Assembly: GCA_035415725.1 (NCBI GenBank)
Contig: DAOOGN010000006.1
Coordinates: forward strand, 10,731-74,730
DNA: 64,000 nucleotides
Origin: DSWT01 sp035415725
GTDB taxonomy: Bacteria > Chloroflexota > Anaerolineae > B4-G1 > SLSP01
Direction: 5' to 3'
The translations under genes were made by a program, and so were the position numbers. This document shows positions 1-7,859 of this stretch, piece by piece. Below the pieces are notes generated by a model that worked only from the letters and a program-made list of their open reading frames with translations, had not been told where the DNA came from and made no database searches. Numbering within the stretch: the stretch's first letter is position 1; each line of letters opens with the position of its first letter.

Positions 1-2
1 TC

Positions 3-341
3 GCGGACGGAGCGGTGGCGCAGATCGCGTCCAGCTTCCGTATGCCGTTTCGCTGGGGGACGGAGATCATCGGCGACGCGGGCATTCTCACCATCCCCAG
101 CCCGTGGAAGCCCGGCGCGGACGGAGAAGATACGCACGTCACCTTCATCCCGCGCGACGGTGTCCCGGAGACGCTTACCTTCCCGGCGGTCGATCCCTAC
201 CTGTGCGAGGTCCAGGCGATGGAAGCCTGCATCCTCGACGGCGTGGCCCCCCGCGTCCCGTTGAGCATGAGCCGCGATTTCTTGCGGAGCGTGTTGGCGC
301 TGTATAAATCGGCGAGGTTAGCCGAGCCTATATCGCTGTGA
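3..341 (+). CDS. Gfo/Idh/MocA-family oxidoreductase, C-terminal fragment (5' cut by window edge)
   Basis: The reading frame is open to the left edge, so the gene begins outside the window; the GTG at 15 is probably internal. The visible 112 or so residues match the C-terminal part of Gfo/Idh/MocA NAD(P)-dependent sugar or inositol dehydrogenases: a beta-sheet segment (IIGDAGILTIPSPWKPG) followed by the closing helices that hold a conserved ExxAM...ILDG pattern and a final Ser-rich helix. The NAD-binding Rossmann half and catalytic Lys are not in view, so substrate cannot be judged. A second member of the family lies at 1062-2063 on the other strand. A perfect hairpin follows the stop codon by 26 bases. 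Confidence 0.8.
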   Translation, partial: ADGAVAQIASSFRMPFRWGTEIIGDAGILTIPSPWKPGADGEDTHVTFIPRDGVPETLTFPAVDPYLCEVQAMEACILDGVAPRVPLSMSRDFLRSVLALYKSARLAEPISL

Positions 342-367
342 GAAAAAGCAACGCCGGGTAAAAAATC

Positions 368-400
368 GCAGGTGTGCAAACCTACGGTTTGCACACCTGC
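368..400. terminator. 15-bp perfect palindromic hairpin after the oxidoreductase fragment
   Basis: Two 15-base arms (368-382 and 386-400) are exact reverse complements separated by a 3-base loop (tac). There is no T-run on the plus strand, so it is either a weak terminator or a REP-like hairpin. It lies between the convergent oxidoreductase fragment and the decayed antitoxin. Confidence 0.6.
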
Positions 401-423
401 ACATCTGTATCTATGAACGTGCG

Positions 424-711
424 TCAGAGATGTTCGGCCACTGCCACAACAGGATAAATTTCAACGACCTTTTCCTGTATCCACAAATCCACCAACGTTT
501 CTACGGAGATGCCACGTCGCCGGGCAATCTGGCTAACCTTACGGGCAAGCGTACTCTCCAAAGCGCAATATCTGACTTCGGATTGAATATCCACCTCAAA
601 TTCCGCCGGTTTGGTAGCATCTCAAAGCTCGGTTACATCATGGGTGTCCCAAAACTCTCCCATCTCTCGATAAGATCGCGCCTGTGAAAGCGAACTCTTA
701 TCGTCGCTCAT
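424..711 (-). pseudogene. CopG/BrnA-type antitoxin gene with an internal TGA stop
   Basis: Read on the minus strand from the ATG at 711, a 95-codon frame gives MSDDKSSLSQARSYREMGEF, then WDTHDVTEL, a TGA at 624-622 (codon 30), then DATKPAEFEVDIQSEV and a helix-turn-helix-like end (KVSQIARRRGISVETLVDLW) before the stop at 426-424. This is the pattern of CopG-type antitoxins paired with BrnT-like toxins; in relatives the position of the TGA is usually Trp (FWDxT), so a TGG to TGA change is the simplest reading. The start overlaps the end of the toxin remnant by 14 bases, as expected of a toxin-antitoxin operon. Family placement is from remembered consensus, not from a search. The plus-strand frame at 430-687 is its shadow. 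Confidence 0.72.
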
Positions 712-923
712 AACTTCGCCTCTCTGTACGAGTCATATCCCTGGCAGACAAAACCAAAGCTCATCCATCTTGTTTGTAAACAAAGAAAACTTGCAAATAA
801 CGCCCTTCAGAAGTTTGACCAGCAGCCACATAAACATGCTCTCCAGGTCGACAACTTCTCTACAACATCATCCAGCCAAATCAAACCGATGATCTTCAAT
901 GCATTAGCTCCCTGAATCATCAT
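698..923 (-). pseudogene. BrnT-like toxin remnant (frameshift, internal deletion and TGA)
   Basis: On the minus strand an N-terminal piece from the ATG near 923 (LKIIGLIWLDDVVEKL) runs out of frame, and a second piece in another frame reads EHVYVAAGQTSEGRYLQVFF, VYKQDG, a TGA, then ALVLSARDMTRTERRSYERR and TAA at 700-698. The C-terminal SAR-x-MT-x-x-ER-x-x-Y pattern is typical of BrnT/COG2929 RNase toxins. About 25 codons expected between the two pieces are missing, together with a one-base frame change, and the TGA stands where Arg (CGA) is usual. The toxin is therefore dead. It sits just upstream of the broken antitoxin in the usual toxin-then-antitoxin order. Confidence 0.68.
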
Positions 924-1006
924 CAAATCTTATGCCAATGCGTATATTCATGATCGTAATACAAGATGTTAAGATTGCAAAAACCAGCCCACAACAGTAT
1001 TGAGTC

Positions 1007-1044
1007 AACACGCGCCGGTTGCTGCACAACAACCGGCGCGTGTT
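1007..1044 (-). terminator. 15-bp stem-loop after the oxidoreductase gene
   Basis: Arms 1007-1021 and 1030-1044 pair perfectly around an 8-base loop. The hairpin lies 18 bases beyond the stop codon of the minus-strand oxidoreductase. The T-tract on the minus strand is poor, so efficiency as an intrinsic terminator is uncertain. Confidence 0.65.
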
Positions 1045-1061
1045 CCGTCACGATTTTAGCG

Positions 1062-2063
1062 TTACATGCATCTGACCGGCGCCCCACCCTGCGCCGCCGA
1101 GGCTTTGATCGCGTCGTAGAGGCGTGCCATGCGCAGACCCACTTCCGGCGGGCTTGGATTGGGGAAATCGCCGTTGCGCACGGCAAGGAATTGCTCCCAC
1201 GCACCCAGTGATGGCGGCAATTCTATAGGCGTCAATGTATCCTCGCCCTGGCGCTGTACTTCGAGGAATGCGCCCCACGCGCCGGTGCGCAGGATCGCGT
1301 CGGTGCAGAAGACGCGAATGTCGGAGGCGCACGAGCGCACCGTCTCGCCACAACCGTGCAGCGTGACCAGCGCGCCGGATTCCAGCCGCCCGATGACGAC
1401 AGCCAGCGTCTCCACGGGACGCCCGTAGTTATCGGTCCATGCCGCCACGTCTGCGAACTCTTCGCCGGCCAGGTCCGCCACGGTGTTGAGCAGATGCGCG
1501 CCGGTGTCGAACATAAAGCCGCCGCCGGAGATCGCCGGATTCTGCCGCCACTGGCCGGCCGTGCCCGGTCCCCAGTTCTGCCAGATCGTCCCACTGATGC
1601 TGAGCAGCTTGCCCAGCTCGCCGGAACGCAGCAGCTTCACTGCCTCGCGGATTTCCGGCGAGAGACTGCCGTTGAAGGCCACCACGAGCAAACGCCCGGT
1701 GCGGTCGCGCGTCTCAATGAGACTGCGCGCTTCGGCAGCGTTCATCACCATCGGCTTTTCGAGCAATACGTCCACCCCGGCTTCCAGGCAGGCTTTGGCC
1801 TGGGCGTGGTGATAGACGTGCGGGGTGATGATGAAAGCCGCATCCAGGTCATACTTCGCCAGCAGCCTCGCCAAATCCGGTTCATTGGGGGGGACGGGCA
1901 AGTCGTTGAGCGCGAAGATCTCCGCCGCCGCCGCCAACGCCGCCGGCGACGGTTCGCAGAGCGCCACGATTTCTGTGGTGTCACTTTGCAGCAGAATGTT
2001 GCGCAGGTGATGTCGCGCCATTCCACCACAGCCGATCATAGCCATACGGACTTTTTTTAGCAT
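1062..2063 (-). CDS. Gfo/Idh/MocA-family oxidoreductase
   Basis: A 333-residue cytoplasmic NAD(P)-dependent dehydrogenase of the Gfo/Idh/MocA family, which oxidises hydroxyls of sugars, inositols or their derivatives. The Rossmann fingerprint GCGGMA is near residue 12, the EKP motif with the catalytic Lys near 102, and the C-terminal domain carries GGGFMFDTGAHLLNT near 185-200, with the conserved Asp and His of the active site. Length is normal. The ATG at 2063 follows a good ribosome site (GGGAGG). It is 19 bases downstream of the nucleoside hydrolase gene and is probably co-transcribed with it. The exact substrate cannot be read from sequence; myo-inositol or a deoxy sugar are possibilities. 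Confidence 0.88.
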   Translation of the reverse strand: MLKKVRMAMIGCGGMARHHLRNILLQSDTTEIVALCEPSPAALAAAAEIFALNDLPVPPNEPDLARLLAKYDLDAAFIITPHVYHHAQAKACLEAGVDVLLEKPMVMNAAEARSLIETRDRTGRLLVVAFNGSLSPEIREAVKLLRSGELGKLLSISGTIWQNWGPGTAGQWRQNPAISGGGFMFDTGAHLLNTVADLAGEEFADVAAWTDNYGRPVETLAVVIGRLESGALVTLHGCGETVRSCASDIRVFCTDAILRTGAWGAFLEVQRQGEDTLTPIELPPSLGAWEQFLAVRNGDFPNPSPPEVGLRMARLYDAIKASAAQGGAPVRCM

Positions 2064-2080
2064 TGAAAACCTCCCTCACT

Positions 2081-2131
2081 TCTCATTTCTCATTTCTAAT
2101 TTCTTGCTTATTTCTCATTTCCAATTTCTTG
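2081..2131 (-). repeat. Degenerate heptamer repeat (TTTCTCA-type) forming the hydrolase C-terminus
   Basis: The plus strand reads a run of near-repeats of tttctca/tttctaa/ttccaat. It encodes the last 15 or so residues of the nucleoside hydrolase, a basic and acidic tail (KKLEMRNKQEIRNEK) foreign to that family. It belongs with the heptamer repeats seen in the glycosyltransferase genes. Confidence 0.7.
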
Positions 2132-3030
2132 AACACATCCCGGAAAATCGGGTCACGCTGCACGTGATAAGCGCTCCGGATAAGATGTCGGCCATTGTCG
2201 AAGCTCCACGTGCCCTGAGCGGTGAGGATGGGGCTGTGAACGAGGTGCGTCGGCGTCCAGGATTCGTCCAGTAAGTACGATACCGCCGCGATGTCCCAGA
2301 TCACCTTCGACCAGGCGAAATGATCGGCATGGTAGCTTTTGACGGTCTCCGCCAGGTAGTCGCCAATGGCGCCCCGCCTGGCGACGTAACGCTCGATTTC
2401 GGGGATCGTCGTATGCAGATGCGAGCAGACGCCCATCACAGGGATCTGCACCAGCGGAACGCCGGAATCGAGGATCACCCGGGAAGCCGGCGGGTCTTGC
2501 CACATATTGAATTCGCGCGTGTCGGGCCAGTGGAAAGCATGCCCGCCAAGCCACACGACGACGATGCGGCGGATGATCTCCGGTGCCAATAAAAGGGCGG
2601 AGGCCACGTTGGTGATCGCGCCGATGGCGACGACATAGAGTGGATCGTCGCTTTCACGGCGCGCCAGTGCTTTGGCGACGAGGTCGTAGGCCGCAGCGCT
2701 TTCTACGGGATGATCCCCATCGGGCAGGTAGTGCTCAGAACCACGGAAGACCAGGCCGGCGGACGGCACATCCAGCCTTGCCAGCAAGCGCAAAATCTCC
2801 TCGTAGCTCTTTTCCATCCCATCGGCGGGGCCGGTGGAGCGGTCGTTGAAGAACGGCGCGGCATAGAGCGCCAGCACCTCCAGCTTTTCCGGCGAGAGCA
2901 ACGCCTGCACGATGGCAAACTGATCGTCCACCTCGTTGTAAGTATCGGTGTCGAGCACCATCTGCACTTTGCCGGTGGGCGGCTGCAAGCGGGTTATACG
3001 TTCGGCTTCGGAAATCACAGGGAATTGCAA
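2083..3030 (-). CDS. Inosine-uridine-type nucleoside hydrolase
   Basis: Hydrolyses the N-glycosidic bond of a ribonucleoside to ribose and free base, in the cytoplasm. The N-terminal Ca-binding region reads VLDTDTYNEVDDQFAIVQAL, a variant of the family DTDPGxDD loop that keeps all Asp residues; VVAIGAITNVA and the late WDIAAVSYL segment also fit the fold. A longer frame opens at 3060, but an AGGAGG at 3043-3036 sits ideally before a TTG at 3030, so I take 3030 as start (315 aa). The last residues come from a heptamer repeat and look acquired. The gene precedes an oxidoreductase by 19 bases. Confidence 0.85.
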   Translation of the reverse strand: MQFPVISEAERITRLQPPTGKVQMVLDTDTYNEVDDQFAIVQALLSPEKLEVLALYAAPFFNDRSTGPADGMEKSYEEILRLLARLDVPSAGLVFRGSEHYLPDGDHPVESAAAYDLVAKALARRESDDPLYVVAIGAITNVASALLLAPEIIRRIVVVWLGGHAFHWPDTREFNMWQDPPASRVILDSGVPLVQIPVMGVCSHLHTTIPEIERYVARRGAIGDYLAETVKSYHADHFAWSKVIWDIAAVSYLLDESWTPTHLVHSPILTAQGTWSFDNGRHLIRSAYHVQRDPIFRDVFKKLEMRNKQEIRNEK

Positions 3031-3063
3031 TGGAAACCTCCTGTGAAGATAGTCTTGCAATCA

Positions 3064-5412
3064 TCAGTCTACGGGTTGGAACACATTTTCTAACAGCACA
3101 GCCTCATGCATAGAGCCGTCATCCTGGATCGCCCAACGTTCTAAAGTGTCCAGCCAATATGCACCTGTCCGCAGCCAGGTCTCACCGGCAACGTCGTCAG
3201 ACAACGGGAAGTCATGCCGCTGCACAAAAATATCGCCGGTTGCCAATACCGAAGGCCACACTCCCAGACCATCAGCCACGGCCATGACATCGCCCTGCGG
3301 GGAGAGGAGGTGCGCCATGATCGAAAAAGGCCGCGTAATCGGGCCCGCGGTGACCTGCCACCATGTTTCTATTTCCAGATTTTCGGCGTCACGATAGGTT
3401 GCTGTCCCCAGATAATTCAAAGGGCCGTCCAAAACAACAGGCGTCGCCAGGGCGGTTTCAGCCGACAAGTCCTCAGGTACCCGCTCGACAGGAACGACGT
3501 ACACCATCCCGTCAGGTATGAGAGGTGTCGCCGACATCTCGTAGAGGACAAACGGCGGAACCTGGTCCTGGCGGTCCTTGTCGAAGGACAGACGTGCCGC
3601 AGCGACGTGTCGGGCGATGAAGGGATCTGCTGGAATCGTCGGACAGGGCAAGAAAGACGGCAGGCACAGTTTCGTTTCTGCCATAAAACTGTGAGCCAGC
3701 GCGTAGAGACCCGCCGTCGTCCCGCCAGCGGGATACAGCCACGCCTGGGTACAATCAAAGCCGGTGCGTCGGAAGGAAGTAGGGCCGATTCCGGTTACAA
3801 TGGCATCTTCGTCCAACGGCGTTGACGGCGCACCGCATTGCGCCAGCCAGGTCATAGCGAAGGAGGGCACGTCGTAGATGAGGATATTCGCGTTGATGAT
3901 GCCCACCGGCTTCTGCTGCCTGAACCACGCATAAGCGTAAGGATCGCCGATCCCCAAGCCCTGTAGATACGATGCTCCGACGATATACCGACCTGGCGCA
4001 GGAAGAAATTTCGTCGCCGGTGGCTCGGCATGAACCTCCGGGTGGGTCTCTACGTAGCCGGCAAGCATCTCGGTGGATTCCCCCCAATCAAGGTTGGAGT
4101 CCGCGAGATAGCGATAAGCATTCGCCGAGCCGCCGATCCATTCATTGAAGTATGCCAGTTCATGGGGAACAACACGCAGGGTGCCGATGATGTACCACAG
4201 GAGTAAAACGCACAATGTGAAACGTAAGGGGGCATGCGCGAGGCGTGAAAGGTCAGGCGTAAGGCGTCCTATCAACAAGTAAAGGAAGGGGTGGATAGGG
4301 AGCATATGACGATAACCGATATCCATTCCGCCGGCTATGGCGACAACGGTATAGAGCACGGGGAACATGAGGAGGATGAGGAATGGCGCGTCGCTTTGCA
4401 GTCTGCGCCGCAATGCCAACAGCCCAACCGCGCAGCCCAGCAGCAACGGCAAGGGATTCTTCAATACGAATGTGAGCGGGAAATACCACCACCAATGATC
4501 AACCTGCCGCCGTCCCAGGGCAAAGAACTCCGATTTGTACTGTACCAGGTAAAGTGCGCTCTTCCAATAAGCCGGAGCAGGGACGGCGAAGGGCAGCACG
4601 TCCATTTTCCCCCAGGTGAACCCGTAACCGGCCCACCAAATCAGGAGTCCTATGCCGCCGGCTACCCCTACCTGAACCCACAAGCGCTTCATGTCACTTC
4701 GATGGCGTGCCCGGAACAGCCCGATCAACATCATCACTCCTGCTACGGCGGCCCAGAGCGGTGCAGAGACTTTCGCCAGCATCGCCAGCCCCAGCAGCAC
4801 GCCTGTCCCCAGCGCGAAGCTCCACGTCGGCGCTTGCAGCCAGCGCCAGGCAAGATACAAGGCCGCCGTTCCCAGCGCCGTGACTCCCACATCGGTCGTT
4901 GCCAGTCGCCCATGAGCCAGCAAGGTGGGGTCAAACGTCAACAGGACAAGCACCAGCAAACCGGCGTGTACACCCCAAAGGTCTTTTCCCCAGCGGAACA
5001 CCAGCGCGGCCAGCAAGATCGTCAACCAGATGGTAGGAATGCGGGTGATAAATTTGGCATAAGGCAGGGGTGTCAGATAGGGCTTAAAGGCGTTGACCAA
5101 CGGATCGAAGTCAGGCGGCCACGCGGTCAGCGTCTCCACAGGGATGTTGGGGGCAGCGGCATAAAACAAAAGCGCCTCCAGGCCGGCCAACAAAGGTGTA
5201 TAACCACGCTGCGCCAGAATATCCAGGGATTCTTGCCCACAAGACCACAGCGTATAACCGCCGACGATGTACGCCGGCTCATCGGCGGTGAAGGAAAGAG
5301 GCTGAACGCCGCTCAGCAGCAGAGCGAACAAGACTCCTAGCAGAATGCAGACTGCAAGACGGACGCGCCACCGCAGGTCTCCTGGAAAATTGATCTTGAG
5401 TCTAGTTCCCAA
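3064..5412 (-). CDS. GT-C glycosyltransferase (GT39/ArnT-like) with C-terminal beta-sandwich
   Basis: A 782-residue multi-pass membrane protein of the dolichyl/undecaprenyl-phosphate-sugar transferase type. The first extracytoplasmic loop carries the catalytic acidic pair (FTADEPAYIVGG, Asp44-Glu45); LAHGRLATTDVGVT near 165 and WWWYFPLTFVLKNPLP near 300 are shared with its neighbours. About 11-13 hydrophobic segments run to residue 410. After the conserved SNLDWG motif comes a soluble region, and residues of about 660-782 form the C-terminal domain (ETWWQVTAGP, FSIMAHLL, LRTGAYWLDTLERW). Start is TTG at 5412 behind AGGAG. It is last in the glycosyltransferase block. Donor and acceptor are unknown; a polyprenyl-phosphate sugar donor is inferred from the family. 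Confidence 0.82.
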   Translation of the reverse strand: MGTRLKINFPGDLRWRVRLAVCILLGVLFALLLSGVQPLSFTADEPAYIVGGYTLWSCGQESLDILAQRGYTPLLAGLEALLFYAAAPNIPVETLTAWPPDFDPLVNAFKPYLTPLPYAKFITRIPTIWLTILLAALVFRWGKDLWGVHAGLLVLVLLTFDPTLLAHGRLATTDVGVTALGTAALYLAWRWLQAPTWSFALGTGVLLGLAMLAKVSAPLWAAVAGVMMLIGLFRARHRSDMKRLWVQVGVAGGIGLLIWWAGYGFTWGKMDVLPFAVPAPAYWKSALYLVQYKSEFFALGRRQVDHWWWYFPLTFVLKNPLPLLLGCAVGLLALRRRLQSDAPFLILLMFPVLYTVVAIAGGMDIGYRHMLPIHPFLYLLIGRLTPDLSRLAHAPLRFTLCVLLLWYIIGTLRVVPHELAYFNEWIGGSANAYRYLADSNLDWGESTEMLAGYVETHPEVHAEPPATKFLPAPGRYIVGASYLQGLGIGDPYAYAWFRQQKPVGIINANILIYDVPSFAMTWLAQCGAPSTPLDEDAIVTGIGPTSFRRTGFDCTQAWLYPAGGTTAGLYALAHSFMAETKLCLPSFLPCPTIPADPFIARHVAAARLSFDKDRQDQVPPFVLYEMSATPLIPDGMVYVVPVERVPEDLSAETALATPVVLDGPLNYLGTATYRDAENLEIETWWQVTAGPITRPFSIMAHLLSPQGDVMAVADGLGVWPSVLATGDIFVQRHDFPLSDDVAGETWLRTGAYWLDTLERWAIQDDGSMHEAVLLENVFQPVD

Positions 5413-5443
5413 TAGTCGTCTCTCCTACCTGAGCGATCAGTTT

Positions 5444-7846
5444 CTAGGGAGCAAGCCGGATCAGCAGCATGTCAGCCGTCGGATCGGCGATTGTAGACCA
5501 GCGCGTCAAATCATCTGCCCAGTAGACACCGGTGCGTAGCCATAACGGTGTCGCCGATGTCACCGTAAATTGATGACGTTGCACTAAAAGATCGCCGGGC
5601 ATAAGCGCCTGGGAGGCGATGCCCAATCCATCCGCCACGCCCAGCGGCGTTCCCTGGGCATCGAGGAGATGCGCCATCAGCGAAAACGGCCGCGCTGTCG
5701 GCTCTGCCGTGACGCGCCACCAGGTTTCTACAGTAAGGCCACCACCATCGGCGTAAGAGGTGGCGCCGACAAAAGTGAGGGGGCCTTGCAGAGGAATCGG
5801 AGAGGCAAGCACCGTGGATGTGTCAGTGGGCAATCCGGCGTCGCCCATAAGGTAGACCACATCATTCTGCGGGGGCACCGGTGCTTGTTGAGGTTCATAG
5901 AGCGAGAAAGCCGGAAATTCGGCGGTAAAGCGTCGCATGTCGAACGATAGACGTTGTTCGCCCAACCGACGCGCCAGAAATACATCTTCTGCTCTCGGCG
6001 GCGCAGGTAACAAAGTCGGCAAAGCATGGGCCTTTTCCGGCACAAGGTAACGATGCACGGCATAAATACCCGGCGTCGCGCCGCCGCCTGGGTAGAGCCA
6101 ACTGGTCATACAATCGAAATCGACGCGCCGCACAGGGGCATTTCCCACCCCCGCAGCGATCTCTTCTTCGGTGAGCGGCAGCGCCGGCGTCGTACATTGA
6201 CTGAACCATTGCAGTGGGGACGGATCAATATCATACAAGAAAAAAGCATATCCCAGGTTGGCCGTCGGCGTGATTTCCCGGAACCAGGCATACATGTCCG
6301 GCGACGCCGTCCAGCCGGCCTGTAAGGTCGTGACGCTCAGCACATAACGTCCGGCAGGCGGGTGAAAAGGCGCCTTCGGCGGAGATTGCGACTGGGGGGG
6401 GAGAGTCACCGCTTCGATTCCGTAAAGACTGGGAGGAATAAACGCATAATGGTAGGCGATCTGTGGCGTTGGGCCGGGATGTTCTGCCAGATAGGAGCGC
6501 AGGGCTTTGTAACCCTGTCCCCAGTCTATGTTGGAATCAATCAAATAATGGTGACCGTTTTGCGGGCCGCCAACAAGTTCGTTAAAAAATGCAATTTCGT
6601 AGGGGAAAAGGCGCAGCGTGCCCACCCCATACCATACCCCCAACCCCCATATCACCCAACGCCGCCAGCTCGGTCCCTGCATCCAACGCCAGAAGCCGCT
6701 CCCGATGATCAGGTAGAAGAAAGGATGAAGTGGCAAAAGATGCCTGTAGCCGATGTTCAATCCGCCGGTCAATGCCAGGATGGTGTACAAGAGCGGGAAA
6801 ATGCTGAAAGTCAGGAGTCGGCGAGGGTCAAAACGCCGGCAGAGAAGAACGATGCTCCCCAATCCCAACCCGAACAGGAGCGGGAGGGGATTTTTGATCA
6901 AGAACGCTGCCGGGAAATACCACCACCAGCCTCCATGGGTACGTTCTCCAAAAGCGAAAACCCATCGTCCGACCACACTCTGCGCCTGGTTGATCAAACC
7001 ATTCCAATGGGCAGGCGCAGGCAACGACAGTGGAAGATCCACATTGACTTTTCCCCAGGTAAAGCCATAACCGGCCCACAGGATCAGTAACCCCAATCCG
7101 CCTATAAGAAGACCATGAAGCACCAGCGTGGTCGGACAATTCTCCCGGCGGCGCCAGATTATCGTCAATAAGATGATCATAGCTATACTCGCAGCCCAAA
7201 TAATACCCGAACCTTTCGCCAACAAGGTCAGCCCCAGCACCAGACCTGCCCACAGCGCCAATTTCCAACTGGGACGCCGCTGCCAGCGCCAGACAAGGTA
7301 AAGCGTGGCCGTACCGAACATCACTGAGCCAACATCAGTCGTCGCCAAACGTCCATGAGCCAGCATTAAAGGGTCAAAAACCAACCCACAGAGCGACAAC
7401 AACCCGGCTCGCGGATGCCACCATTCACATCCCCAGCGGAAAATCAACGCCCCCAGCAAGATGGTACACAAAATAATGGGCAGCCGCGCCGTCATCTCTA
7501 TCTGTTCAATGGGTGTGAGATAGGAAACAAAACTATGGAAATAATCGGTCATTGACTGCCGTGCCCACCCATCTAGTTGGGTCAGCGGGATATCGGGTTT
7601 GGCCCAGCGCAATAAAGCCGCTTCCAGAACATTAAGCAGGGGAGGATGTCCATGCTGTGGAAAAAGCCAGAAGGCTTTTGTCCCCTCGGCCAGCAGACTG
7701 TAGCCGACGATGATATGCGCCGGCTCATCCGCAGTCATAGAGATTTGACGCGCGCCAGATATGAGTAAGGCGAAAAGCAGCCACAGCATAAACACCGCGC
7801 CGCAACGCCAACGCGCGTTCACCTGTTGCCCCTGTCCAGCGATCAT
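5444..7846 (-). CDS. GT-C glycosyltransferase (GT39/ArnT-like) with C-terminal beta-sandwich
   Basis: A paralogue of the next gene downstream, about 800 residues. It has the loop motif SMTADEPAHIIVGY, LMLAHGRLATTDVGSVMFG, GGWWWYFPAAFLIKNPLP, GYRHLLPLHPFFY and DSNIDWGQGYKAL, and the same C-terminal domain (VETWWRVTAEPTARPFSLMA). A TTG-started frame reaches 7870 and would overlap the preceding gene, but the ATG at 7846 has GAGGGG at a good distance, so I prefer it. The gap to the preceding gene is then 13 bases. Membrane glycosyl transfer on the outer face of the cytoplasmic membrane is inferred. The roles of the soluble C-terminal domain (glycan binding or substrate positioning) are unproven. 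Confidence 0.82.
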   Translation of the reverse strand: MIAGQGQQVNARWRCGAVFMLWLLFALLISGARQISMTADEPAHIIVGYSLLAEGTKAFWLFPQHGHPPLLNVLEAALLRWAKPDIPLTQLDGWARQSMTDYFHSFVSYLTPIEQIEMTARLPIILCTILLGALIFRWGCEWWHPRAGLLSLCGLVFDPLMLAHGRLATTDVGSVMFGTATLYLVWRWQRRPSWKLALWAGLVLGLTLLAKGSGIIWAASIAMIILLTIIWRRRENCPTTLVLHGLLIGGLGLLILWAGYGFTWGKVNVDLPLSLPAPAHWNGLINQAQSVVGRWVFAFGERTHGGWWWYFPAAFLIKNPLPLLFGLGLGSIVLLCRRFDPRRLLTFSIFPLLYTILALTGGLNIGYRHLLPLHPFFYLIIGSGFWRWMQGPSWRRWVIWGLGVWYGVGTLRLFPYEIAFFNELVGGPQNGHHYLIDSNIDWGQGYKALRSYLAEHPGPTPQIAYHYAFIPPSLYGIEAVTLPPQSQSPPKAPFHPPAGRYVLSVTTLQAGWTASPDMYAWFREITPTANLGYAFFLYDIDPSPLQWFSQCTTPALPLTEEEIAAGVGNAPVRRVDFDCMTSWLYPGGGATPGIYAVHRYLVPEKAHALPTLLPAPPRAEDVFLARRLGEQRLSFDMRRFTAEFPAFSLYEPQQAPVPPQNDVVYLMGDAGLPTDTSTVLASPIPLQGPLTFVGATSYADGGGLTVETWWRVTAEPTARPFSLMAHLLDAQGTPLGVADGLGIASQALMPGDLLVQRHQFTVTSATPLWLRTGVYWADDLTRWSTIADPTADMLLIRLAP

Positions 7847-7859
7847 GGCATGCGCCCCT

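Noticed and set aside
622..624. In-frame TGA as a selenocysteine or recoded codon
   Set aside because: The partner gene is frameshifted and deleted, relatives have Trp or Arg there, and no other gene in the window has an internal TGA.
430..687. Plus-strand 85-aa ORF
   Set aside because: It is the antisense shadow of the decayed antitoxin on the minus strand, has no ribosome site and no family-like pattern.
4291..5340. 349-aa plus-strand ORF within a glycosyltransferase gene (similar long shadows at 17954, 51959, 54058 and 59549)
   Set aside because: All lie antisense to well-supported genes, are Arg/Gln/His rich and show no motif; they reflect GC-rich codon structure.
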